From the NCBI GenBank assembly GCA_021527695.1, contig JAKFAO010000005.1:1240001-1304000 (forward strand): a stretch of DNA of 64,000 bases, in the 5' to 3' direction. The notes beneath the pieces are model-generated. The model did not search any database. It was not told the origin of the DNA and saw only the letters and a program-made list of their open reading frames with translations. This document shows, one piece after another, positions 34,757 through 46,267 of the stretch. The stretch comes from Naematelia aurantialba. Lineage: Eukaryota; Basidiomycota; Tremellomycetes; Tremellales; Naemateliaceae. Numbering within the stretch: position 1 is the first letter of the stretch; each line of letters begins with the position of its first letter. A program made the translations under genes and the position numbers.

Positions 34757-35911
34757 ACTCGGGCAAATGTACCACAGGCGGTGATAATGGTCTAGCGAGA
34801 GACCCGTCTCGACTTCTCAACACCTCGCATGTCCAGATGTCTATAACTGACTCATGGCGATCTCGTTTCCCTGCCTGTATCCCAAGATATACTCTGTCCG
34901 CCTTCCGCCCCATCGTCTGAATTTCGAGAGTATCTACCATGCGACGCGAGTCCTGATCATCTGTTGCCGGCCATACCACTGCATCGATATCCTATCCATC
35001 TGACCAACACACGTGTAATGGAAGCAGGCCTGTAGACGACGATCTCTTGACGACCTTGCCGACTATCTGTATTATCTGTTCGTCTCTGCAATTTTGCCAA
35101 TCTGTCGACACCTCGACTCGACTAGCTGTACCGTTCCGACTCCCGACTCGAATAGCTGGCAATCTGTGACATTCATCCCTCTCTTGTGGCGGTTCATCCT
35201 CTCCCTCTCCTCGCACCAAGGATAGCGCTAGCCGTTGCTTTGACCAACCCACCGTGTGGAGTTGTCCATTGGATCCTTGCTCGGTATCACCCTCGATCGA
35301 TAGCCTGGCGTTGCTTCGTCGTTTTCTCTACTCGGAACGACGATGGATCGATCCGAAATGTACCTTTTGTCATGGTCCTTGATCTCGACAGAACGTGCGT
35401 ATTGTCCTACAAGTGAAGTAGTCGCTGGGCGACCACCTCGTCTCCCCATGGACCTTGCCTTCGAGTGGCGAGGTATCTGGGCTCGAATGGATACAGACGC
35501 CCTCGTTGCTGAGAGAGATTATGGACCCGACGCGAGCGCGGAAGACAGGGTTGGGTATGATTGCTGTTCCTCTACTCCTGTGTCTTTGTTTGTGGATATG
35601 ATGACCCGGACGACTTTTATGACTTTTATGACTGTTATGACTTTTATGAGTGTTATGACCGGTATGCAGAATCTGTCCGTATGTCAAGGCCGACTTTAGC
35701 CTTGTCTCAACTCGCATTGACTGTGACAGTGACCGTAGCAGTGACAGCAGTGCAGTGGCTTGGCAATGGGGTCCAGCAGTCGCAATATACGGTATTATGC
35801 ATCCATGCCTCGATAGGTATATGCTATTGTTATGCCTAGCCTCGATCTTGCCTTGAATCTTGCGCCATCGTTATCCGTACCAGCCTCAATGGCTCATACC
35901 TGCCCTTGCGC
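34757..35911. other. 1.15-kb convergent intergenic region
   Basis: It lies between the stops of the bHLH gene (+) and the NPC2-type gene (-). At 35610-35665 there is a tandem ACTTTTATG / ACTGTTATG repeat of about six 9-12-nt units. Otherwise no gene, RNA or mobile element was recognised. Confidence 0.45.
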
Positions 35912-37540
35912 TCACTTCTGCCCAGGCTTCTTCATCTAAGCACACGTCAGCAAACCACGTTGGCCGAGGGTGTATCGCAATCGACGCTGTCTAGCTGAAT
36001 ATCCGACGGTGAAGAAGCCCAGGACAGACAGCGATGATCGGTAAGAAAGGGACAGAAGAGGAGAGGACCAGAGGAGAGGATCACATGAGAGGACCACATG
36101 TGCCGACCACAGGAGAGAGAACAGGAGAGAGAACAGGAGAGAGAACAGGAGAGAGAACAGGGGAGAAGCGAAGAAGCGACAGAGGCGAGTGAGGCAAACA
36201 GGGGACATGAAGAAGGGGGCATGAAGAGGTGCACAAGAGAAGGTAGAGAGGACAAGACAGGAAAGGACGAAAGTCACTCACAAAATCAATAAACAGGTCG
36301 AGACAGACCATATCCTCATCGTCGACAGTGTATCCTCGCACAGCGACGGAGAATTTGGCTGTTCAGCGCATCAGCGTCAGTCACCCGCCCGATCATTGTC
36401 ATTCCCCGCGCCCGAGATAGAGTCCGCACGTCGCATGCAGTATGCACGTCGCGAGATGCAGTAGCAACGTCACGAGATGCAGTAGCAACGTCACGAGATG
36501 CAGTAGCAACGTCACGAGAGGAGACGAGGGCAGCTAAACCTACCTTTGGGGATCTCACGGGGGAGCTCGACGGTCTGCACGACAGAGTAGGTGCCGACCT
36601 GCACTGGGCACTGGACAGATGCGTTGGCCGATTTGCTATATCCATATATGTCAGCCAGTGCTCTGGTATTTCATATTGTTCCACCGTTCCATTCTCGTTG
36701 CGTCTCATTGCCCGCCCGTCTCTGTGCTCGTCTGGACCTTCATGACGAGACAAGAGACGAGAGGACGACAGTCTGGAACAAGAGGAGGACGACAGTCTGG
36801 AACAAGAGGTCAGCGAGGGAGCTGGACTTACGCCTCTTCGCAAACGTCAAACTCCTTCTGAAGCAACTTGATGAGGCCCAGCTTGACGGTCACATCGACA
36901 TACGCCCCGTCCTGCACGCTCGTCAGCCTGCCAGCCTACCCCGCCCAGGCAAGCTGGTATGAGCTCACCTCGATCTTCTTGAGGACGTCGGCGTCCACGG
37001 TGACGGTCAGGTTCTTGCCGGGCACGGGCGGGTCGGGGGACACGGTAATCGTCTTGATTTGAATCACGTCCGTTGCGGTTCCTGCATGCCGGATAGCCGT
37101 AGCGTGACGTAGGGGGACATATGCAGTCAGGCAGTGGCACGAGAGGGAGCGGATTGTCGAGGTCGGCCGTACAGATGAGTAGGCGGTCAACGTCGACGTG
37201 AGGGAAGACGAAGGGAAGGGCATTTCGAGATGATGTAGAGGGCAACCAGATCGATAACATCAGATTGAGGATGAGGAAGGAGACAGAAACGAGACCTCGT
37301 CAGCCTGGTTCTTCATCTTCTCACGAGGACCGCAAGCTACGCCGTGGACATACCGCAGTCGACCCAGCTCCATGAATCCATCGTATGCACCTCACCGGCT
37401 TTGGAAGCCTGCGCCTCGGTGCTGGACGATACGAGCCCGCTTGCCCATTTGAGCGAGTTGCGTGCGGCGTCAGTGGCGAGGGAGGCGGAGATGGATGGGA
37501 GGGCGAGGAGGAGGGGAAGGGCTAGAGTTTGGACGCGCAT
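35912..37540 (-). CDS. NPC2-type phosphatidylglycerol/phosphatidylinositol transfer protein (ML domain)
   Basis: Secreted or vacuolar lipid-binding protein. The start at 37540 gives MRVQTLALPLLLALPSISAS, a clear signal peptide. A propeptide-like segment follows and then the ML domain: SWSWVDCG, TDVIQIKTITVSPDPPVPG, KNLTVTVDADVLKKIE, DGAYVDVTVKLGLIKLLQ, KEFDVCEE, then CPVQVGTYSVVQTVELPREIP, KFSVAVRGYTVDDEDMVCLD and the C-terminal MKKPGQK with stop at 35912-35914. The expected cysteines are present (in WVDCG, DVCEE, QCPVQ and MVCLD). At least six introns; two are expanded by tandem repeats (36110-36165, GAGAGAACAG units; 36420-36520, a 21-nt unit). Family call is firm; ligand is inferred. Confidence 0.88.
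36105..36170. repeat. GAGAGAACAG tandem repeat in an NPC2-gene intron
   Basis: About five copies of a 12-nt unit (AGGAGAGAGAAC) lie within the last intron of the NPC2-type gene. On the sense strand it reads as GTTCTCTCTCCT, a pyrimidine-rich run. Confidence 0.8.
36425..36525. repeat. 21-nt minisatellite in an NPC2-gene intron
   Basis: About four or five copies of a unit near ATGCAGTAGCAACGTCACGAG lie between the exons encoding PREIPK and KFSVAVRG. The first copy is degenerate. The array lies inside the intron. Confidence 0.75.
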
Positions 37541-38043
37541 CGCGGCTCTACACAAGGGGTAAGGACGAGGGTGGTGGCTCGTTCAGATGCAGACTACTTG
37601 GATAGCCTGGTGGATGAGGAATGAGTGAGAGAAAGCAGAACGAGAGCAAGAGGCAACGTAGAAGAGAGAGCGAGAGAGAGAGATTGCGCGTTGAGAGACC
37701 AAGTTGCGTCACTTCCACAAGCGGTAAATGTGATTTTGTAACCGTGCCTTTGTTGGGAGATCGGGGTCAGTTGCCGAGACCAAATGGTGACTGACGTTGT
37801 CTCAAAGACGACAATGGGTTGGGCCAGGCTGCAAGAGTCGTCCCGAGTCGCCCGCTTGGTCAATGGTCGCATGGCATGGACAGGTTCGGCTTGAGCGGCT
37901 GGCCATACCAGTGCCGCCCTGCAGCCCGAGGCCCAAAACGACGTATCGTACCTGCCGCCGACGTGACTGACCGTGCATACATGCCTAAATGCTACCGCGA
38001 CCATATGCAATGAAGAATCCAAAGAATGCAGACATGAAAGCTC
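37541..38043. promoter_or_regulatory. Promoter region of the NPC2-type gene and 3' end of the E2 gene
   Basis: About 500 bp between two - strand genes. Near 37610-37690 there is a GAGAGAGA-rich purine run on the + strand just upstream of the NPC2 start, so the leader is CT-rich in sense. No exon is seen. Confidence 0.45.
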
Positions 38044-39287
38044 TCACTCGTCAATGACAATCACATCGTCCGCACTCGGCCCCCCTGTTCTTCCGCCGGC
38101 GTCTCCTGCAGATCCATTGACTACGCGAGACCTCTTTGCCGCTCTCTCGCCTCTTGCTCTCGCTTGCGTCGTCGTAGGAGCTCCCGGAGACCCAGCACCG
38201 CCTACGACATCGGTGTCCGACGAGCCGGCAGGGTCATTATCCGACTCTCCAGCCAAGTCAATGACCATATTCGACGTCGTCCCGTTCGTATGCGAGGCGT
38301 CATTGCGCGCCCGCCGCGTCCCAGCTACCTGAGCTCCGCGGTCGGATGTGGAGGTATCTGCTCGATGGATGGCCCGAGGCCTGGGGGCTGCACGGCTATT
38401 ACCAGCAGGCGCTGGCGCAGCTATGGGTGCTTTGGGAGTCGCATATCTTTTCGACGTGAGCTGGCGGTTGCCTTACATGCGATGGAGCTCACAATCTCAC
38501 CCATTCCCTGGCGGTGTCGTCGTGAGCCTTTCGATTCCGCTTGTACGCGGATGCTATTGATGGTACCAGCGGGTCGGCAGGGTTTGGATCGGTCAAGAGG
38601 GAGGACAAGGAGAGGATGACTTTGTACAGCGACAGTGCGGGGGACCACGCGTATTTGAGGAGCTTTGCCATAGTCAGCCATCCGTCCCGTCCCATATCCA
38701 TAGGCATCTCGACCACCACCGACGACTTTCCGGAAAGCCCGTCAACTCACGTCCAGACCTAGAATGGATTAGCTTGCCTGCAGCGGAGACACCAAAGGAC
38801 ATACAAATTGCACCGCTGTTGGCGATGTTACAGTGGTACACCTTGGTCATAAACTGCAGCTGGGGCGGCGAGAATCTGAAATGAACACGTCAGCACACCA
38901 TTCTCCATAGCCGCCACAGGTAATAGGGAGGGATGACTAACGGGTAATCTTCTGGTATCCGAATATCAACGTCAAACACGCCTCCTTCGTATGGTGATCC
39001 AGCTGGCCCGGGGAGTTTAGCATGCCAGGAGAAAATGTTGGACTCGTTTGGGGTAAGGATGATAGAGCCGAGGTCTTCTTTGGCTAGATCTGCAATCTGG
39101 GTCGCAGTCAGTCCAGCTGGCGGTCGCGAAGGATGAGTGAAGGAGGACGAGTAGACGACGTGGACGAATGGACGAATGGACATGGACAACCCGAGCTGCC
39201 CTTCGCGAGGACGAGGATAATGTGAGTGCCAGGGTGTAGAAGGACGAAGGAAGGACTGACCTCCTTCTTGATCCGCTTCGTGGCCAT
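38044..39287 (-). CDS. Ubiquitin-conjugating enzyme (E2) with SUMO-interaction-like C-terminal tail
   Basis: Six exons (39287-39261, 39096-38942, 38875-38805, 38758-38751, 38662-38501, 38460-38044) sum to 840 nt, 279 residues. MATKRIKKE and [20 protein letters not shown] start the UBC fold. [34 protein letters not shown] and [18 protein letters not shown] follow, with catalytic Cys in [21 protein letters not shown] and [12 protein letters not shown] close the core. HCN replaces the usual HPN; in animals that change marks the UBE2E group, but the Ser-rich N-terminal extension of that group is absent. After KRYAT comes a tail of about 130 residues, Ala/Pro/Arg/Thr-rich, with [13 protein letters not shown], a basic KRSR patch and the final DDVIVIDE. 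Both VIDL and VIVI flanked by acids fit SUMO-interacting motifs. The E2 call is firm; a SUMO link is inference. Confidence 0.9.
38751..38758 (-). other. 8-nt microexon completing the E2 catalytic Cys codon
   Basis: The exon ending at 38805 stops after the first base of a codon (..GAI T). The next usable sequence is GTCTGGAC (38758-38751), preceded by an acceptor TTCTAG and followed by a donor GTGAGT. It completes TGT (Cys) and encodes Leu-Asp. The next exon then opens [10 protein letters not shown] in frame. Flanking introns are 46 and 88 nt. All phases and the total length agree. Confidence 0.85.
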
Positions 39288-39903
39288 CTATAATACAGTA
39301 AGCTCAGAGCAGATCAGAAGAAGTAGTCAGCTTACTCCATTGCCACCGCTGCCTCCGCCAGGTTTCCGAGCGTGTGACATGGGTCGGTACGAGTCTGACC
39401 AGACAGGTGGTCGCCAATTATCAAGCCTGGATGCTAGCTATACAGTGTGTCGAGTAGGTAGATCGCACAGACGACACGGCGGTCTGACCTTACCTGCGAG
39501 CACCGAAGCCTTATCAAGTGCAGTGTGATATGAACAAGAAGAGTGCCAGTGAACGCAAAGTAAAACGGATTGTAATACCGCTCTGTCGCGTTCCTGAAAG
39601 CTTCGTTCACTTTTTTGTTGCCACCCATTCGACGGATCAAATGGACTACTCGAGATCAAGTGAGGCGTCTTCTTCAGGTGTATGTCGGCCTGACTCTCGC
39701 GGGTAGACAGATGACTTGATCTGGCAACTGCAACGCGGACATATATCTGTCTGTCCCAAGCGTTGAAACGCAACGCAGCCTTCACAGTTCCTCATGCTTT
39801 CGCTTTTGCGGCCAAGACTGCGAGGGTCCCGTATCTCCTGCTCTACAAGGCCATAGAAGAAGGTATACAGATGCATTCGCAGGCATCATACCGCTCCAAT
39901 CAT
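39288..39903. other. Intergenic region upstream of the E2 gene, possible small zinc-ribbon frame
   Basis: About 615 bp between the E2 start and the eIF3k stop, both on the - strand. On the - strand near 39800-39650 a frame reads MRNCEGCVAFQRLGQTDIC then PRCSCQIKSS and ends EEDASLDLE. It has a CxxC-x14-CxxC spacing like a small zinc ribbon, about 49 residues. A second frame nearby contains RYYNPFYFAFTGTLLVHITL. Neither is supported by a clear exon structure, so I report them only as a possibility. Confidence 0.25.
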
Positions 39904-40958
39904 CTAGTAAGCGGCAGCCGCGACGAGTTTGGTCAGTTCTACCTCCAGTCAGCTGCCTGCCCGTATCGCTCAGAGATTGGATGCTGTACGCACGACCAAG
40001 CTCGACATGCTCCTTCACAACACCCGCCTTGACGTCGTTGTCTCCGTTCTTTGGAATGACTGCCACCTCGCCCTCCACGGTCCATCCGACGCTCGCACAC
40101 CAGTCCTGCACTTCCGAGGCGGTAAGGTCAAGCCATCTTTGCAGGCGGGTCAGGGGGATGGCGGAGAAGCATGAGGAGATGGACGATGCAAAGATGTTCC
40201 GCAGAGATTCGGCGAGGTGTGCGTGTTGAGGGATGTATGTGCTCCGAAGGACTAATATCATTAAGCACGGGCATCAAGGGAATCGCCAGAGCGGGGTCTA
40301 GGTTCTGTTGGTGGACTCACTTTGGCTGGCCTCAGAGTCCGCGTTGAACGCTTTCCAGAAAGCTGAGAACTGGCATGTTCGGCTCAGCTCGTGCAGGTGC
40401 TGTAGGAGCGGCATGACCAATGTCAATGACTGGTCCTGGTCCTCCGCATCCATCTCAGAAAGAATAGTCTATGACTCTCGCATCAGTTCTGCAATCTTCC
40501 AAAGTGTCGTGGTGGGTAGTACGTACCGCAGGTTCCCGGAGAAGCGACAGGCAGAGATTGAAGTCAGGACCGTGAACCGTGGCTGAAAGGGCTTTGATAA
40601 GGATGTTGATGATAACGTCGGGATTGCTCAATTGGGGGTTGAATTGATACCTGTCGCCCATCAGCCTCACGGGGCCGGACCAACGCACGAACGCTCCGCC
40701 GAGCGATCCAACTCACAATTTCAAGATGGCCAAGTTGGCGAAGAGATCGTATTCACCCGTCTGTGATTGAGTGCTGAGGTACTCTTCCATCAAAGAGAGG
40801 TTGGAAGGATTATACCGGTCTGCTACTGTCAGCTTTACGGTACGATCTGCCGGCGCATCGGACTGACCGACACCGTGGATGAGCTCCTGGATGACATCTG
40901 AGCGGCTTTCGGGCGAGTGCCATGCCTTCAAGTCCTTGAGCGGAGTGACGTGCGACAT
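39904..40958 (-). CDS. Translation initiation factor eIF3 subunit K
   Basis: Subunit of the eIF3 scaffold. Start at 40958, MSHVTPLKDLKAWHSPESRS. The HAM/PCI-like helical domain shows DRYNPSNLSLMEEYLSTQS, GEYDLFANLAILKLYQFNPQ, VIINILIKALSATVHGPDFN, then QSLTLVMPLLQHLHELSRTC and QFSAFWKAFN. The winged-helix part shows SSCFSAIPLTRLQRWLDLTA and EVQDWCASVGWTVEGE, ending with VVKEHVELTKLVAAAAY across a last intron. Pattern and length (about 235-250 residues) match eIF3k; the subunit is absent from budding yeast but common in other fungi. Four introns or so. It shares a short divergent promoter with the dynactin gene. Confidence 0.88.
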
Positions 40959-41186
40959 TGCTCTGTACTTTTTGGTTGCGTGCGGACGATTCAACGACAG
41001 ACAAATAAAACGTCCTCGAAATCCACAGCTCGCGTGGTGTTATCATTTGAGGATTGTAATTACCACGTCATGCCTCTAAAGACGCGTCCGAGCGTAGCCG
41101 TTGATTTCTCGTCCTTGAGCAGCATTGCTGCTCGGTCCAAATTCAGTCATCTATACAAACCCTCGCAGCATGCGCCAACGTACAAG
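40959..41186. promoter_or_regulatory. Bidirectional promoter of eIF3k and dynactin p150 genes
   Basis: Only 228 bp separate two diverging start codons (40958 - and 41187 +), so the two genes must share this region for initiation. No TATA-like element is obvious near either start. Confidence 0.6.
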
Positions 41187-44100
41187 ATGACAACTGCCGA
41201 GGTACCGATCGGTGCCAAGGTGCAGGTCGCCGCGGGGATAGGATATGTCCGGTGGACAGGTTCTAATCCCAAGTTCTCAGCCGGGAAATGGGTCGGCGTT
41301 GAGCTGTGAGTATCCATATGCTGTAAGAGGCTCGTTACTCGGTCGTCAGTCTCCAAGCTCCATTAGTGTTCTTTCCCATTACGATTAATCCCTCTTGTGC
41401 TCTGACTGGCCCTTTAACGCTCGCAGAAGTAGCATAGCTGACACGCCCGGGTAGAGAAGGACCTACTGGCAAGAATGACGGGTCTGTACAGGGCGAGCGG
41501 TATTTCCCATGCACAGACAAGCATGGAGTCTTTGTCCGGCCAAGCCAGGTCAAGATCCTTGAGCAGCCCTCGGCACCGACTGTGAGCATTCCCGTGTCCA
41601 TGGCGGTACTGACATCCTGCCAGCCTCGAGCATCTGCGCCCCGGCCTCCTCCCACGCCTTCCGGCTCACGACTAGCTTCGTCAGCTACGTCCAGGGTCAC
41701 TTCGCCCAGTAAAGCGCCAGTTCGGGCTCCTCCAAGGACTCCGTCTCGTAATCCCTCGCAAGTGTCAGTGGAAGACTCATCTCCGCCTGCACTGTCGTCC
41801 CGTAAGACGTCGGGAGGATCGACTGCCCCTCCTCGTCAAGGTGCTGGGAATATCTTCAAGCGGCCGCCCTCAGTCACAGAACAGGTCCCGGTGGAAACGA
41901 GAATATCGGACACCCCAACCACCGCTAGACCTGCTTCCCGCATTGCAGCATCTGAGGAGGAGGCAGTTCGAGCTGCTTCGCCAACCCCAGCAACCCGCAA
42001 AGTGGCATCGCCTCCTCCAGATGTCCCTATATCCCGTCGTACCGGCCCCATGCGTTCAATGTCCTCGGCCTTGTCTGCGTCCGCGCTTCAGTCCATCTCA
42101 TCACCAATAGAAGGGAGCGAACCAGGACCATCTTCGAGAGCTTCTTCGCCCGACAAGCAGACTGCCCACGACGCATTTCTGCATAAGCGAGAGCTGGAGG
42201 AATTGCGGATCAAAGTCCGCTTATTGGAAACTCGTAGAACAGAGGATCAAGACCGCATCAAATCATTAGAAAGTAGAGTGGGCGAAGCCGACGCATTGCG
42301 CGCGGCTCGAGTTAAACTACAATGTAGGTCCTTTATGAAGGGCCTGTTTTCGACTAAACCCCCGTAGCCAAGTTCCAAGAGCTCCAGAGCGCCCTCGTAG
42401 CGGCGCAGCGTTCCTCCCGCGATTTACAATCTGAGAATGCTCAACTCGAAACCCGGGCAACCGAGGCTACAGATCAGCTTGAAATGGCAGCGCTTGACCG
42501 CGAGGTCGCGGAAGAAAAAGCAGAGACTGCCGAGCTAGAGGTGGAAAAGATGAAGGAAAAAGTAGAGGAACTCGAATTGGAGATCGCGATGCTCAAGGAA
42601 GAAAATGCTGAATACGACAAGCCTGTTGGCGCCGGAGCAGCCGAAGACGGTCGCCAATCGTTGGCTTTCGTGCAGCTGGAAAAGCACAACGAACGACTGA
42701 AAGAAGCTCTGATTCGCTTGAGGGACATGTCAGCAGAGAACGAAAAGGAGCACAAGTTCAAATTGGCGGAAATGGAAAAGGAGCTCAGCTCGCAAGAGGA
42801 GCTGACGCGCCAAATCGAACTCGCCGAAGCTAAACTGGCGAATGCCGAGGCCCAGGTCGAAGATCTCAAGGTCCAGCTTGACGATGCTCTTGGTGCCGAG
42901 GATATGCTGGAGCAGTTGACCGAGCGGAATCTGCAGCTGAGCGAGCGGATCGAGGAAATGCGGACAGCGATCGAGGACCTGGAAGCTCTGAAGGAGCTCA
43001 ACGATGAGCTGGAAGAAAATCATGTGGAGACAGAGAGGCAGCTCAATGATGCTATCGGCAAGTGATGTGTAACGTGGATGGAATGGCCAGCTGACCCTGT
43101 TGCAGAATCGCTGAGCACACGGCTTCGAGATGAGCAAGGGAGATCTGCAGACCTGGACGCCATCGTCATGGACGCAGAGTCGACAATTGAACGATTCCGA
43201 GAATTGGTCGGAAGCCTGCAAGCGTAAGTGCTCTTAGTACCAGTAACTAGCAACATGGTCTGACTAGATCAGCGAGGTTGATTCACTTCGAATGCAGCAA
43301 GCCTCGCAAGAGTCTGAGTCCGCTTCGACATCGAAGGAGGCGCAGGCTCTGATGAACCTAAACCTCAAGCTGCAGACGTCGGCTGCAAAGGCTCAAAGCA
43401 AGACGATAGACCTCGAGCTGAAGAAACTGGAAGCTGCACAACTGGCCGATCATATGCGCATAGTCACCGTGAGTTGGACATTACATCTGATATTGTGGGC
43501 TAATGATGTTAGGCGTATCTGCCAGATCCGTACTACGAGACCGAAGCGGATTCTGCAACCATGCTCCTGTTCTTCCGACGATTGGCCAGCAAGGTCGACA
43601 TGTTGATCACTACCATTTCTCAGACCCATAACTTACCCGCCTCGCTTCACACAGCCTCTTCAGAACACCTCGTAGGAGTCTGCGAGCTACGAGGACGTCT
43701 TCGCCACTTCTCGACCCTCAATAAACGCTTCTCAGCTGTCATGAGTCGCTGTTCGCCTGATGAGTATATTGCGTACGGGAAGATCCTTCCCGAGGTGAAT
43801 GGTGTCGAAAACAAGGTGAACGGCTGGATTGCGGCAATCAAAGCAGACGAGTTCTCAGAAGGCGATTGTGCGAGAGACCTGGCCAGCTTGGTAGCTCAAT
43901 TTGATCACCTTGCAGAAACCAGCTTTGACAGACCTAATCTGGATGTTGGAGAACAGCAGTTGGGACTAGCATATAGCTTCGACTACGATCTGGACAACTT
44001 TGCTGCGGCTGTTGGATTTGCTCGGCAAGCGGTCTTGGGAGCGGCTGCTGAGAACGGTCAGTACCTGTCGATTGCTCTCCTTGGTGGCTCACGAGACACT

Positions 44101-45410
44101 TTAGATGCCGAGATCGATGTCGGCGACTCATCGCTCGAAGAGGGCGTGTATGCACCTGTGCAGAGGATCTTGGATCTTGTGCGGGGTGTCAAGGCTACCT
44201 CGAGGTGAGCTGATGGTCGGATCCTATCTATCCAAATTGACACAGAACAGCAACATGGTGGCACAAGTCGAGACGATTGTCCAGTCAGGGACGGCATTGC
44301 TTCCGGATCATACCGCGGCTCTTGCGGATCTTACTATCTCGGTCTCAAATGCCGTCGATCTTGCTGTTCGAGTAAGCTCTGTTCACGATGGACAGTAGAA
44401 CCGCTCTTACTGACGACTTTACAGCTTGCTCAACGCATTGGCGCGCATGTCGCTTCTATGCACGTGTCCAAGGAGCCCTTGCGGTTGAATGATATCAACT
44501 CTTTCTTGGATGAAGTCACGGCGGAGTCGTCTGCGGCATCGGAGGCACCGCCATGGGATTTGATCGGCATGTTCGTGACCAATTTGGGAAATGCGATCCT
44601 GCCCGTGTCGGCCAATATACGCCAGGCTGCTCAAGCCAAACAAGTCTTTTCAGGTGCGCGACCGGCTCCCAGTCTGTAGCTGAAGCTGATGGGACAACAG
44701 TAGAGATGCCGGCGCCATGGCTGGCGCGAGTCAGCATGATCAAGGAGGCTGCAGCGCACAACGCGGATACCGAGCGCAAGGTATTGCGGCTGTCTGAAGA
44801 ACTGAAGGATATGCTGCGCGAGATCAAACTTCGCGTACGTGGCTGAAGAATACTGTCATTCGTGGCTGACGACTCGCTTGCAGGACCAGAGTCTTCAGGA
44901 ATCTGGGGTCAAGGTGGAGACGCTGGAACGACGACTCGAGGCTACCCGCAAGCAGGCTGACCTGATCATCGAGCTGGAGAATGATGTTGCCAAAGCCAAG
45001 AAGCAGGAAAAAGTGTACGAGGACGCCATTGAGCAGCTTCAGGCTGAGCAAGACGCTCTGGAGGCTGAGAATGCGAGGCTGCGCAAAGGGCAAGCGGCGG
45101 AGCGACCAGGTTTGCCTCGTCTTGGGAGGACAAGGGCGACAGCTGACGAAGCCAGGCAATGCAGCGTCGGCTGCTATTGGAGCGGAACCGCTGCTGCTTG
45201 GATCCGCTGGCATGGAGTCGTCGCAGCTCGTTGAGCAGGTTGAGAACCTTCGCTCTGCTATACGTTTCCTTCGACGCCAGAATGCCCTGTTACGCTCGAA
45301 ATACCTGTACGAAGAATTGCACCTCTTGCCCCGACTTGCGATGGCCGTCTCGCCCGCAGATCTCACCGAGGACGAGCCTGTGCCGGACCTAGAGCCGTCG
45401 TCACCTGCGT

Positions 45411-45441
<31 letters not shown>

Positions 45442-45745
45442 TTCTGCTCTGTCCGATATCGTTCTGTTGACACCGACGAAACACTCGCTCGCGACCGAGT
45501 CGAAGTTGCTCTTCAAGGAGATTGTGGCGTTCCAGGCCCAGCCCAAGATTGTGGACATTTCGAAATTCGGGCCGGACGGCGGTGCGGGTGGTGGCGCGGA
45601 CGGGCTGGGACAATGGAGGCGCAGAAAAGAGTCGCCAGAGGTGCAGATAGGTCTGTGGAGGGAGAAGGAGCGGAGGCTGGAGAGACGCGTCGAGGGGCTC
45701 AAGGACAGGATGAGGCGTTTGGGTGTTGGTGGTGGTGGAGGATGA
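41187..45745 (+). CDS. Dynactin p150Glued-like subunit: CAP-Gly plus coiled coils
   Basis: Links dynein to microtubules and cargo. Start at 41187, MTTAEVPIGAKVQVAAG. The CAP-Gly domain spans exons 1-2: GYVRWTGSNPKFSAGKWVGVEL, then GKNDGSVQGERYFPC and the C-terminal GVFVRPSQVKIL. A Ser/Pro/Arg-rich basic linker follows, then a long coiled coil (about 42180-43070, such as LELEIAMLKEENAEYDK). A dynactin-type middle domain comes next (about 43560-44640: SAVMSRCSPDEYIAYGKIL, FDYDLDNFAAAVGFARQAVL). A second coil follows (ETLERRLEATRKQADLIIEL). Near the C-terminus lies a Ser-Ala repeat encoded by GTCGGC units (45415-45440), and the protein ends with Gly residues at 45745. About a dozen introns, about 1,280 residues. 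Assignment is firm. Confidence 0.9.
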
Positions 45746-46267
45746 GAAGTTTTGGTATTGGTGGTGGTATTGGTGACGGTGTTGGCGGTGGTGGTACTGG
45801 TGATGGTGGTGGAAGGGCAAGGGCAAGGGGAGGAGGGTTTGATGACGAAACATAACGAGTCACGAGTACATGGTTTCATGTCTTGATGTGTTGATATGGC
45901 TGTGAGTGTGACGTCCTGGTAAGTATAAACGCTGTCGCCCTTATCGCCCAGCTGGCATGCAGGTCAGGGAATTGTACGAGCAGGCGTAGCACTGATCTCT
46001 TGCTTGTATCACGTCTAGTCGTATACTGTGCATCTTGGCTCGCCCTTCCTTGCAGACGCTGTGTCTTCCCGCATGTCGACAATCAGCATCCAGTGCAGTA
46101 CACGATCCACTATAAACGAACTGGAAATGCCACGGTGCCTGGCTTGGGGCGACCCCTCTGTGAACTTTGCATGATTGGAATATCCATCCGAGTGACTCGC
46201 CTTTGAACAGTCGTGAAATTTCGGTGTGGGCAGCCCGGCCGTTCAGGATTTCAGGAGGTGGAGCGAC
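45746..46267. other. Intergenic region between the p150 and MZM1 genes
   Basis: About 520 bp, same-strand spacer. It begins with TGGTGGTGG-rich sequence continuing from the Gly codons of p150. No further gene was recognised. Confidence 0.45.
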
